From assembly GCA_039720395.1 (NCBI GenBank), contig CM077826.1, positions 21,949,053 to 22,013,052 of the forward strand: a DNA stretch of 64,000 bases. Reading direction: 5' to 3'. The notes under the pieces are model-generated. The model had not been told where the DNA came from and made no database searches. It worked only from the letters and a program-made list of their open reading frames with translations. Each line of letters opens with the position of its first letter. Within the stretch, counting starts at the first letter, position 1. Shown here piece by piece: positions 48,516 to 59,000 of this stretch. A program made the position numbers and the translations under genes. The DNA comes from Liquidambar formosana (Eukaryota; Streptophyta; Magnoliopsida; Saxifragales; Altingiaceae).

Positions 48516-48866
48516 AAAAACGCTACTATAGGTAATTATTCATACCTCATAACTTATTACCTAAAAATTCCACCCAATTACAATAATATTAATTATCATT
48601 TACTTATTCTTCTTTAAGTCCTATTTATAACAACTTACATTCTAACATTATTACAACTATTCTCATACATATTTCAGCCACTCGATTGGGATTCTGAAAA
48701 AACATACCTCTATCATTGTCATGTTTTCTCAGAAACAATCAAGGTTCGTATGCTAACTCTTTCAATTACACTACTTTCTCACTATCAACAATTTATTTTA
48801 CTAATCATTAAACAAATTATAATTCAAATATTTTCAGTGCGCTGTATAACAACTATACATATAAAA

Positions 48867-48964
48867 GAGCTAATGCAACCAGTTTGTACCAAAAAACCAA
48901 TGGAACGGCATAGAGAGTTGCATTAGCTCCAATATCTGCATCAATATTATACAGGCAACTCTCT
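48867..48964. repeat. Overlapping inverted repeats (two alternative hairpins)
   Basis: GAGCTAATGCAAC (48867-48879) is the exact reverse complement of GTTGCATTAGCTC (48917-48929). The overlapping AGAGAGTTGC (48912-48921) is the exact reverse complement of GCAACTCTCT (48955-48964). The two stems share bases, so only one can form at a time. This is probably the remnant of a small MITE. Confidence 0.6.
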
Positions 48965-49861
48965 AAACCAACAAAGAGAGCAACGCCATCTCCCGAACAT
49001 ATATAAGGTAATCACATTTTCCCTACTTATTCTAATATCTCAATCCATTTAATAACTTTTTTTAAAAATCATGACAAATTTATCTATTAATCAATATCAT
49101 TTAGCATCACCTAACACAATTACCATTTCTTTATACGCAGATTCAATTCAGGAGAGTGCAGATATTAATAAACACTATATTGATTTGGCTGAAGACAAAG
49201 ATATATAATAATTACTACTCTTCAAACTCCCACAAGGAGTATGATGAGCTCAAGCGAAAAACTTCAGCCATTTTCATTAACCAATATTTATATAAACACA
49301 TACTTACAAAATTATATAAAAAAAACAATTTGCAGACGAACTACAACACAGCAGCAACACAATTAGCTCTAATAATTTGCTACAATACAAAATCAAAGTA
49401 AGTAACTTCCCTCATATTTTTCATTTATTTAACTACTTTTTCAAACCAATACATTATCATAACTACATACTTTGTATTTGTTTAGGTACATCAAGACTCA
49501 AGAACTTGCCAAAGAAGAAAATGCTCTACACAACAACTACAAATCAGCTATTATCAAAATAGCACCAAGCATACCAAAAATTCCAGCTACAAAATCACTG
49601 AGAAAATCTACAGAATACAATTCCTATTACAATTACTTTGTAACAGTTGGCATGTATATATACTTAAATTTCATTTACCAAGAGATTAAAAAATCTCTTT
49701 ATAATATCTATTCTTTACCCAATTATTGCATTTAGTTAATTTCTTTTAGTACTCTTTTAATATCACTTATTAAGAAAAAAAATTTTTCCTACACATTCAA
49801 TCACATGCAAAAAACAATACCACATAAAACCACGTCACCACGAATCTTTCAAAAAATGCCA

Positions 49862-49893
49862 GGCACGCGCTTTGTGCGTGCTTCACTTACTAG
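49862..49893 (+). other. Helitron 3' terminus: hairpin and CTAG
   Basis: GCACGCGC TTT GTGCGTGC (49863-49881) forms an eight-pair stem with one G-T pair and a three-base loop. It is followed by TTCACTTA and the terminal CTAG (49890-49893). The following base is host T. A GC-rich hairpin a few bases before CTRR is the defining 3' transposition terminator of Helitrons. Confidence 0.93.
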
Positions 49894-52800
49894 TAACATA
49901 TAAAAAAAACAGTTAATAGCACTCGGGGGGAAAAAAAAAAGGGTTACAAATTTCTGTGTAGCTAGAGAACTCAGTATATGTTGCTGAAGATATTCATTTT
50001 GTCCTAAACTCCAAAGGGGGGAAAAATGATATTCATTTGCTGTCTTAACAAGTTAACATCTCAGTGTAAAACAGGGATAAAATAGTTTGAAAGGAGTTCT
50101 TATTTGTGTATTCTAACTTCTATGGGACTTTTTGTAACATAGTTTCTGTTATGGTGAAGGGGACTGCCATTCTTTGCTGAAAATTTTGGATGCGCTCTCA
50201 TGTTTATTCATTAGCTGAGGCTTGATCTTTGAATTAATGATTGGATAAAACATTAAGACATACAAGACATTTAAGGGAAATTCTGGACTACTTCTACATA
50301 ATTACTCCTCAATTTAGTGTATCGGTGTTCTTTTTTTCGTTTTTCTTTTTCTTCCCTACCTTCTTTCCAATGGCAGAATCAATAGTTGAACCACACTTTA
50401 ATTTAAAGTAAGAAGTAGCTTCCCCTTATACATGCAATATAGAGTACTCATAATTTGGGCGTGTTGGTCGTTCTTATTGGTGTTGGATGTGCTGGTGTTT
50501 CAGTCCACCACTTGTGTATTTTAATTGAATACTAAGAATCCATCGTGACAGAGTTAATACATTAACTTAGTACTTACAGGAACTCTATTGATTTGAGATT
50601 GGAGAGTGAAGAAGCAATCTTTCCTGTCAATCTGCTTGAGGCCAGGCTCCTGCAAGTAATTCTTTGAATAAGAGAAAATTTGAATTGCAATTCACATCAA
50701 GAATATGGTCTTGCGATCAGTTGGGCATGTGTTCAGAAATCCCATAGAAATGGAATCAATCCATAGGGCTGTACATATTATTAGAAAGGAGTGCTACTCA
50801 TTTTCATTGCATTTGACATTCTATTTTATGTAACGGCTCCATTTAAAAAGATTTTCGCTTTCAGGACTGATTCAGATTCCACTGGATGTCCCAACATGCC
50901 CTTAGATGTTTTGGACTTGCACTCACAGTGAGATGATCCTCGGAGGATTGTTGTAGCTGCAAATCAAACCATCCCATGAGTAATTACTTGGGACACATGG
51001 ATCTCCTTGCCAGTTTCTGGTCACACCGTACACTTGCTTGATATCCATGATAGCATCAACTGAAGTTTCCAAGTTCCAACAGTTAAACAAGAACTCACAT
51101 TATGACTATTTGAGAGAGAAGAGGATGAGGGCATCCAAAATACAAAACCATGCCCAAAGCTAATATTCCAATAGTTCAATTTAAAACTTTTGAACAAAAT
51201 TGCCTTTGCTATGTATGATGATGAACTGCTAATACTGACAGGGTTTTGATGTTCATAGTGAATTACGAACATTCTAACAATGTACTTGCAGTTTGCATTC
51301 TCTCTGGTGCGCTGGTGGCCATTTAATTGTCACTTCCTGACTCATGAAATAAACTCTGTACACTGATAATGTGATTATTCAACGCATATGATCCCCCTAT
51401 TTGAATTATAACCATGTGAAAGTTGCACAGCCGTTCTTGATACCACAAAGAACTAGTGAGTTATGGTCCTTGTGCTGTGTATATTTCATTCCCAGCAGCT
51501 CAGCTAATAAATTCTTTTGTTGAACCACAGGCCTATTTCAAGTTTTCTCCTAGGCTCAACTGACTGCTGTTCATTAATGTACTATTTTGAAAAAAGGTCA
51601 TGCAAGGTGATCTTTAGCTGAAATTCCACTCATCTAATATTCTAAATTTTTTTAATCATAATGGCAGCATAAGTATTCCATATATATTAAGTACAACATA
51701 GCTACAGAGCATTATCAAATTTTTCGAAGAGAAAGAAAAGAAAAGAAAGGAAAAGCATACCATCTTCAGCGTCTGTTGGTGTTTCTGGGAGCCTTATTAG
51801 CATGAAAATCTCGAACCCATTGAGGATGGGAGGTAGATTAGATTCATTTGTTGCAAAAATAGAAAAGGAAAGTCGTGCATCTTTAATTGGCAAATTCAGA
51901 GGACCCATGGTAAGTGGTTTTAGGTATTCAAGTTTAATAGGTTCTGAGAGATGGTATTCACCATTGAAAGATATGTTTAGTTCTCTCAACTGGCCATCCT
52001 GAAGATCCAAAATTTCAGCGAAGTAAAAGTAGACATGATATTCTAAAGTGTTGTTGAAAGGACCCCATGACAAAGTTAGGGAAGTGCTAGAATTCTCAGT
52101 CTGTGCAGCAGTCCTCGACACGTCTTCTGGTGGATAATAAGCATCATTGCTGCTCTGGGTATCGATGTTGGACTGGGTGCTAACTAGGTACCAATCAGAA
52201 AACCTCTGAGGATCAGGGATTGGAATAGAATTCCAGATCCAATCATACATATCGTCCTTGTACCTAGTTGACATGCATTTGCATGTACTAACTGAAAGCA
52301 AAATGAGGATGGAACTGCACATAATTCATACTAGTGGTGCATGGCATATGAATGAATGAATCAGTGCACTAGAACAAGGTCACATAATTTATACTAGTCA
52401 TGGAAATAACTAATGGAATGCTGTACATGTGAAAGCCCACTTCTCATTAAATAAGTAAGAATTTCTTTATGTAATATATAAGAGTAAAGATAATGAGCCA
52501 AAAGTTATGTAAATTTCCATGAATCACTCCTACACGCTTTGATTCTCTAAAAAAAATAATAATAATAATTATAAAATAAAAAATAAAAAAAGGAAAATTA
52601 TGTTCTTCACAGTTTCCAAACTAAATTGTGGGAGTCGTCCCCTAGCATGGTTCAAATTCTCATAAGAGGCACCTCTTTCTTCATCCTCCTAACCTATAAA
52701 CTATAGAATGATTATATATAATGTATCTTTCTTGGAACCAAAAAAAAAAAAAAAAATGAAGAAGGGGTGGAGCCGTGGGGGATGGGGTAGGGAAAGGTTC

Positions 52801-53895
52801 CCAAACTGTATCCCAAATTGAATAACATGTCGAACCTTTACAATTTAGGCAGAACGTTGGTCATCTCTCTGAAATGAATTGAAATGGGCATTCCTGAGGT
52901 ATAGAATTGCCAAAAAAATATAAAGAAAAAGGTTGCTATAATTAATTATAATCCCTTATTAAGTCAGTGTGGCAATAACTAATTCACCTGGAATTATTCA
53001 GGCCTCCAACGTCATATCGCCCCATGAGTTGTAGTGCTCCGGACTCAATTCTATAAATGGAATTGTCCAAAAGCCGAAGTTCCAATGCTGAAATGAAAGG
53101 TATTCCAAAGCCGGTGTTTACGAGGCACACATATATGTTATCCGTCAAAGGAAAAATGGAAAATCTCTTTCCGTTTCACTGCAGACGAATTCACTGTGTC
53201 CCATTTGTTAGCCCCAAGGTAGAGGTCGAACACTGGGGGTTGATTTTTGCCGTCGTAATTCCCATACAAGAAGAAAGCTCTGATCATGTAGTTATTGTTC
53301 TTCCCCTGTTCAGGTTTCAGGGCGTAGCAGTTCTTTCTTCCTTGAGGAAAGATTCGCAAGTTCTTCAGCTGCTGTCTATAAACTTCGGACATGATGGATA
53401 CAGGTGGTATATTCATATTTGTTCCGGTGTCTGTAAATTCTGTGCCTGTCTTGTAAAATATGCCAGTGTCGTCGTCATAGTAATCTCCAGTTGCCCAACA
53501 GTCGATGCTGATACAACCTTGAAAATTTTGACATATTTATATGTATCGATTTTAAAACAAATAAACTTGTAACTATTTTAACGTGGGTTCAATTTTATAC
53601 AATTTTCTATACAAAATTATTAAATTTATTAGATGTAACTATTGAATCAGTTAAATTGATATGTTTGAAACTAAAAATTTGTAAGATTTAAATATTTTGT
53701 GACTAAAATTTAATCACAATTAACTTCAAAGTAATTGTTTTCATGTAACTGTTTTTTTGTGGGTTTAGTATATATTTCAGTAATAAGTAGATGTTTGCCC
53801 AGATTTAATTGATTTTTTTTTTTTTTTTTTGGAAAAATTAAGAAAAAGACTTGTGATGAATATAAAATTATGTATAAAAAAAAACAAAAAAAAAT

Positions 53896-54252
53896 AGTTA
53901 CATTGATTATATGCAACTTTGTAAGAAGAACCTTTTGCTACATAATATGAAGGGGTAATATCATCTGAAAATATTTAAGAGGGACTTTTGGTTACAAAAG
54001 ATTTTATGATAGAGTTATGGCTGCATAAGTCCAACTTTGTGGACTTGTGGCCAAAGTCTCCAAAAAATAAATTAAAAAAACAGTTACATCGATTATATGC
54101 AACTTTCTAAGAAGAACCTTTTGTTACATAATATGAAAGGGTAATATTGTCTGAAAATATCTAAGAGGGACTTTTGACTATATACGATTTTATAATATAC
54201 TTATGATTGTACAAGTCCAACTTTATGGACTTGTGGTCAAAGTCCCCAAAAG
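53896..54252. repeat. 186 bp tandem duplication in RLK-3 intron 1
   Basis: AGTTACAT(T/C)GATTATATGC starts at 53896 and again at 54082. Both copies run through AAGAAGAACCTTTTG, CATAATATGAA and AAGAGGGACTTTTG to GGACTTGTGG(C/T)CAAAGTC, with moderate divergence. RLK-1 and RLK-2 do not have it in intron 1. Confidence 0.85.
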
Positions 54253-54772
54253 ATAAAGAGTTATGCATACCAACTAATATGTGCAGACACAACATATGGT
54301 CCGTGCACATACCTATTTTCATTCCATTTTTCGAAATTAAATGAAAACTACTTTCAAAAAACATGTTACTTATGGCATCATCACCTCTTCAAATGTTAGA
54401 CCCTTCTGCGATACATACTAAGATTCTACCGCTCTAGATGTGTGTGTTTAGGTTATGCATGGAAACAAAAAAGTCCGATTGCGCTATATGGGTTTCCAAG
54501 GGGTAGTCCATTGTGCATATAAATAGACTGCAAGTGTATACTTTAAGTGCTAACATAAAAATGTTTAATATTTCAAATGTACCTAAAAACTTGTCACAGA
54601 TAAAAACTGGCTGATCAAATCTTCAAGTTTTATCTGTGCACTTACCAGGAATATCAGTGGCAAGTTTCCTTCCTGATTGTTTATGATAATCTGAATTGCC
54701 AGAGGTAAGGATCACTGGAACAAACATCAGCAATGCCACCAGAATGAAAACCAATGCATGTCCACCATCCAT

Positions 54773-56014
54773 GTTGATGGATATTTCCTATGAATTTTAG
54801 TTTCTTGGATTCAGATCTTACAAAAGAAGACTGAGCTACGAGAAAGAAGGAATTGGTCCTCGAAGCAGCGAGGGGTTTTTGTTTTTTATCCTAATATCAT
54901 AATGGAGAACTTGTAAGAATCTTACATTTACATATAGATGGGTCTGTTCTATGTGGCCCTCCCTTCAATTTCTTTTATTTTTTCCTTCAATTTCCTCCCC
55001 ACAACGCTAACGGCTCTTTGTCTATCTCTCTAATTCTTTTGCCACATCTCCCTCTTTTTTCACTTTCATTTCTTTTTCTTAAAAAAAATAAATAAATAAA
55101 TCTTTTGTCACATCAAGAAAATTTTAGATAAAAAATCCTCTCGCTCTCCCCCCTACCTTTTTTTTTCACTTTTAATTTAAAATCTTTTGTCACATCTCCG
55201 TCGATTTTAGTACTTTGTCATATCAGGATTCAAGAAAATAATACATGAAAATTCCATGGATTATTTCTTTGCCAAGCATCTTAAAATTCGGCACCTCAAT
55301 TGGAAGTTTTTTCATCTGTCTGTAAAATTATAACTTTATCACCCCATTGGAATGCTCTTATTAGTCTTTGGGACTTGTAGCTATAAAAGGATGCAATGAG
55401 AGGCTAGTAGATGTGTGAAATTTTGGGATTCTTTTTCTTACAGGATTGCGATGGTAAGTTGAGAGAAAGGGTTTAAGGGATTGGACATGGGATTAAAATT
55501 AAATATTTTAGGCCATGTTTGTTTGGTTGGATTTCATACTCAAAATAATCTGAAATGGAATGAGATTGAAATAAGTACTGCAGAATGAACATCATTATAA
55601 TTCACTACTACTATTTGATTTCATTCCCATTTAATTATCTCATCCAAACACATTGTTTGGAATGAATTGGAATGTGATCGATTCCATTCCGTCCATTCCA
55701 TTCCAACCAACCAAACATGGCCTTAGACTTGGATCATTCTTCCAAATTTTTCTCATATATATGTAGTGAACAAAAAGACTAGATCACACCCCATGGATGT
55801 AAGTAGGTTTTGTTGAATCACGTAAATCTTGGTTTTTGTTTACTACTTTAATTTTTAACTTTATTATAATTATTATTTTTGCTATTTGTACGGAACAAAT
55901 AGCAAAACTGTAGGCTTGAAGCCAACCACAAGCAATAAACTTACATCCAACAAGTATTGCATCAAGAAACCTGAACATGGCAACAAATTTTATCCAAGAA
56001 GCAATGCATCATCA
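54773..56014. other. Intergenic between RLK-3 start and RLK-4 stop
   Basis: The first 170 bases align with the leader of RLK-1 and RLK-2, including the TATA-like CTATATGTAAATG near 54926-54938. A Tourist-like MITE lies at 55511-55722. No gene; the open frame 55784-55978 has no family features. Confidence 0.65.
55508..55725. mobile_element. Tourist-like (PIF/Harbinger) MITE with TTA duplication
   Basis: The element is 55511-55722 (212 bp). Its left end GGCCATGTTTGTTTGGTTGG and the reverse complement of its right end, GGCCATGTTTGGTTGGTTGG, are near-perfect terminal inverted repeats. TTA (55508-55510 and 55723-55725) flanks it. The interior is rich in GGAATG/CATTCC words. TTA duplication and GG-starting repeats are the Tourist/Harbinger signature. 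Confidence 0.9.
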
Positions 56015-59000
56015 CTACCGCGCTTGGGGACCCATTTCAGTCTCAGGATCCACTAAATTCGTTTCAAATGAGTTTCCTTCCATCCTCCACGTTTGATCAT
56101 GAGCTATCTCTATTGTTGAACACTCCTTTAATTCCATCAGCACTTGAGTCATGGTTGGCCTTTGGATGGAAATTGATGGTAAGCATGCCATTGCTGTCTC
56201 CAAGGCTTTCCAAACAGAATTAGTATCAAAGTTTCCTTGTAGCCTTGGATCAACAATGCTTCTTATATCTCCTCTAGCAATATTAGGACTGACCCAGTCA
56301 ACTATATGAGTGTATTCGTGACTTCTTATTATTGCAGGGCGGCCAGTGATTAGCTCCAATGGAACAATTCCGAAGCTATAAACATCACTTTTCTCGGTCA
56401 GTCTATTGGATGAGTAGTACCTGCATAAAAATAAATAAATAAATAAATAATTGTGATTAATATAAGTTGTCCCATGCCCCTCCCCATTCCCTTCCCACCC
56501 CCCACCCAAAAATAAAAATAAGAACTCTAAAATTTAACAATGTTGATCATTTAAGTTCAATGTAACAAAAGCTTACTCAGGATCGAGATAACCCAATGTG
56601 CCCACAACTGCAGTTGAGAGATGAGATTCATTTTCAAGAGGGAAATCTCTTGAGAACCCAAAATCAGCTATTTTGGCTTGCAGATCTTCATTCAATAAAA
56701 TGTTGGCACTCTTCACATCTCTGTGGATTATAGGAGGCTTGCAGCCATAATGCAAATACTCTTGTCCTACACATCAAGTTCAGCTTATGTCATTTAGATA
56801 TAAAGATATAACAATAAATGGGAAGTTAACTTTCTTGTACACTTAATCCACCTGCTGACCTTGTGCTACATCCCCTGCTATTTGAAGTCTTTCTTTCCAA
56901 CTCAAAGAAGTTTTGGTTTTATCTGCATCCATGACATAAGAACCTTAATCGTTATCTTGATTTCATTTACAAAAAAAGAAAAAAAAAAAGGATCCTCGGT
57001 CTTGTAAATATAGAAGAAGTGGCAAATTCCTGACAAAGCACTATGGTTGATACCTGATAGATGCTCTTGCAAGCTTCCGTTGGCCATGTACTCATAGATG
57101 AGCCCAATATTAGTACCCTCATTGCAGTATCCAACAAATGAAGCCAAGTTTCTATGATGAACTCTCATCAAGAACTGAACCTGCAATTTTACATTACAAC
57201 ATAGCCAAACTGAATATATTCTAGAAATCAATTCTCAAGGCAATCATAGTTTCAATAATAAATGAACTTGATTTTAAGATAGAGATGCATGCCTCAGTCT
57301 GAAATTGCTTGGATCCTTGATTTGATGATGGTGAGAGCATCTTGACAGCAACTTGTGTTCTATCAGCCAAGTATCCATGGTAAACAGTTCCAAACCCACC
57401 TTTCCCAATCACTGTTTGAAAGTTATTTGTAAGACTGACAACCTCAGAATATGTGAAGTGTCGATTGTTTGACTCTAGTGACCCTTCTTCGTCATGGGAT
57501 TTGACAACCAGCTTGGCGTCTGATAGGAATCACAATTAGAAATAAGAAAATATCTATTACATGAACCTCTAAATATTTTCATGGAAATTTTCATACTATC
57601 TTTTCTCAAATGGTTTGTTATTATCTTAAACAGAAATTGTCTCTTGAAACTGCAAACAGAGTATTTGAGGTGGTGCGAATGGTATAGATTACAATTAGAG
57701 TTCTCAATTGCTGAATTAGTTGTAAATAAAAATATTTGTACATGTGTGTATATATATATAGCAAATATATGCACCTCGTTGTTTTCTTTTAAATCTCCAA
57801 TACACAACCAATGCAAGTAAGATGACCAGCAATGAAACAGTAGCTGCAACAAGTGGGACAGCAAAGTTCTACTTCTCCTTTTTGCATAGAAACTGACAAA
57901 AATCCGGATTTTTGTCCACACTAGAATTATTGATTTTTGTTAAAATAAAGAATAATAAAATCATTATTGATTATCAAATCACCAACTTAAATTCATAATT
58001 TGGACAGTAGGTGAACCTCAAGTCTAGTGATCCAGTATTTTTTCTTTCCATGAGACCCGGAGGAATTGGACCAGAAAGTTTGTTTCCTGTTAGATTCCTG
58101 CAAAGATACATTGAATCAATCACATCTTTTCCTTCTATGAGATATAAAATTAAACATAAAAGCTAAATTACTTACAGGACCCTCAAGAGTGGCAGTTGTG
58201 ACAGAAAATGAGGCAGTTGTCCAGTCAAGCTATTGTTTGATAAATCCCTGAAAAAAAGTATGGATTGTTTGTATAAGAAAGTTTAAAAATAATTCGGAAT
58301 TTATACAACATCAGAAATACTGGGTTAATGACCATGAAGTATTTACAAGGAAATTGGGTTAATGAGGAAGTTGGGTATGATTTAGGAATGGTACATTTTT
58401 TTGTCACAAAGAGTTGTACTGCAAAAGCCAACATTCAATATAAAGAGATGGTTCCACTAATACTTACAGGTACTGTAATTCTCTGAGATCGGCAAATGAA
58501 GGATCTATCTTTCCTGACAACCCTCTCGAGGACAGATCCCTGCAGATGGTTTAAGTAACTTCATTAAGATATAGTGTTCTGCAATTAGCTAGAATGTATT
58601 TTCCTATATTTTTCTTTTGAGAGCATAGACTTACGAGGAGATGATTCTGGGTGGATCATAACCAGTGTAGCTGCAGTTCAGGCCAGCCCAACAGGTTCTT
58701 GGGGCACATGGATCTCCTTGCCAGGTCTTATCTACCTCATATATTGACTTGATTTTGATGATAGCATTAACGTATATATTCCAAGATAGATAGGAAATCA
58801 AGCAGGGTCATTTTTAACTAAAAACACAAGAGAATAAGAAGAAGAAAATAATTGAAACCTCAGGTAGGAAAGGACATACCATCTTCTTGATCTGTTGGTG
58901 CTTGCAAAGAATCTTTTACTATGTACATCTCCATTGCATTGAGAATGGGAGGAAGGGTAGAATTTGGTATCTTCGATATAGAAAATGATAGCTTGGTTCC

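Larger units (their letters stand above)
46956..49860. other. Helitron 3' interior, possible exon remnants only
   Basis: AT-rich and G-poor. A few segments look like exons by their borders: 48678-48744 (TTTCAG acceptor, CAAGGTTCG donor), 49140-49208, 49336-49398 (GCAG acceptor, GTAAGT donor) and 49485-49660. None encodes a protein I recognise and they do not join into a convincing frame. They may be captured or decayed exons. Hairpin-forming repeats lie at 48487-48515 and 48867-48964. Confidence 0.4.
25825..49893 (+). mobile_element. Giant, possibly autonomous Helitron in RLK-3 intron 5
   Basis: The left end is TC (25825) after a host A and the right end is CTAG (49890-49893) before a host T, the AT insertion rule of Helitrons. 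An 8 bp hairpin stands eight bases before CTAG. Joining the flanks (TCCCTACAAAAATAAAAAAT and TAACATATAAAAAAAACAG) recreates an intron that aligns with RLK-2 intron 5 (AAAAGAGTTGGTAGCTCCC against AAAACAGTTAATAGCACTC). There is no target duplication. Inside, on the plus strand, are an intact RepHel gene and an RPA1-like gene, the two-protein content of plant Helitrons. About 24.07 kb is long for the class; part is explained by a nested hAT-type element, tandem duplications and an atpI fragment. An alternative is a smaller Helitron (starting between 28 and 32 kb) nested in another insertion. No such boundary was seen. Confidence 0.85.
16548..54772 (-). pseudogene. RLK-3: malectin-like LRR receptor kinase split by a copia element and a giant Helitron
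   Basis: Exons by alignment to RLK-2: 54646-54772, 52988-53517, 51761-52263, 50927-51059, 50578-50649, exon 6 in two pieces (25795-25803 and 20696-20763), 20530-20610, 20083-20228, 18549-18754, 18288-18414, 17558-17620, 17271-17460, 16548-16947. Exon boundaries, phases and most codons match RLK-2. Lesions: one extra base in exon 2 (CAAAGG at 53146-53151 against CAAGG in RLK-2) gives a TAA at 53138-53140; copia sits nine bases into exon 6; and the kinase HRD motif reads HTD (IIHTDMK, exon 12). Removing both insertions leaves about 9.1 kb, close to the 8.4 kb of RLK-2. The 3' exons remain open, so the gene probably died recently. Two lesions could be bypassed only by re-splicing plus frame correction. 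Confidence 0.88.
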
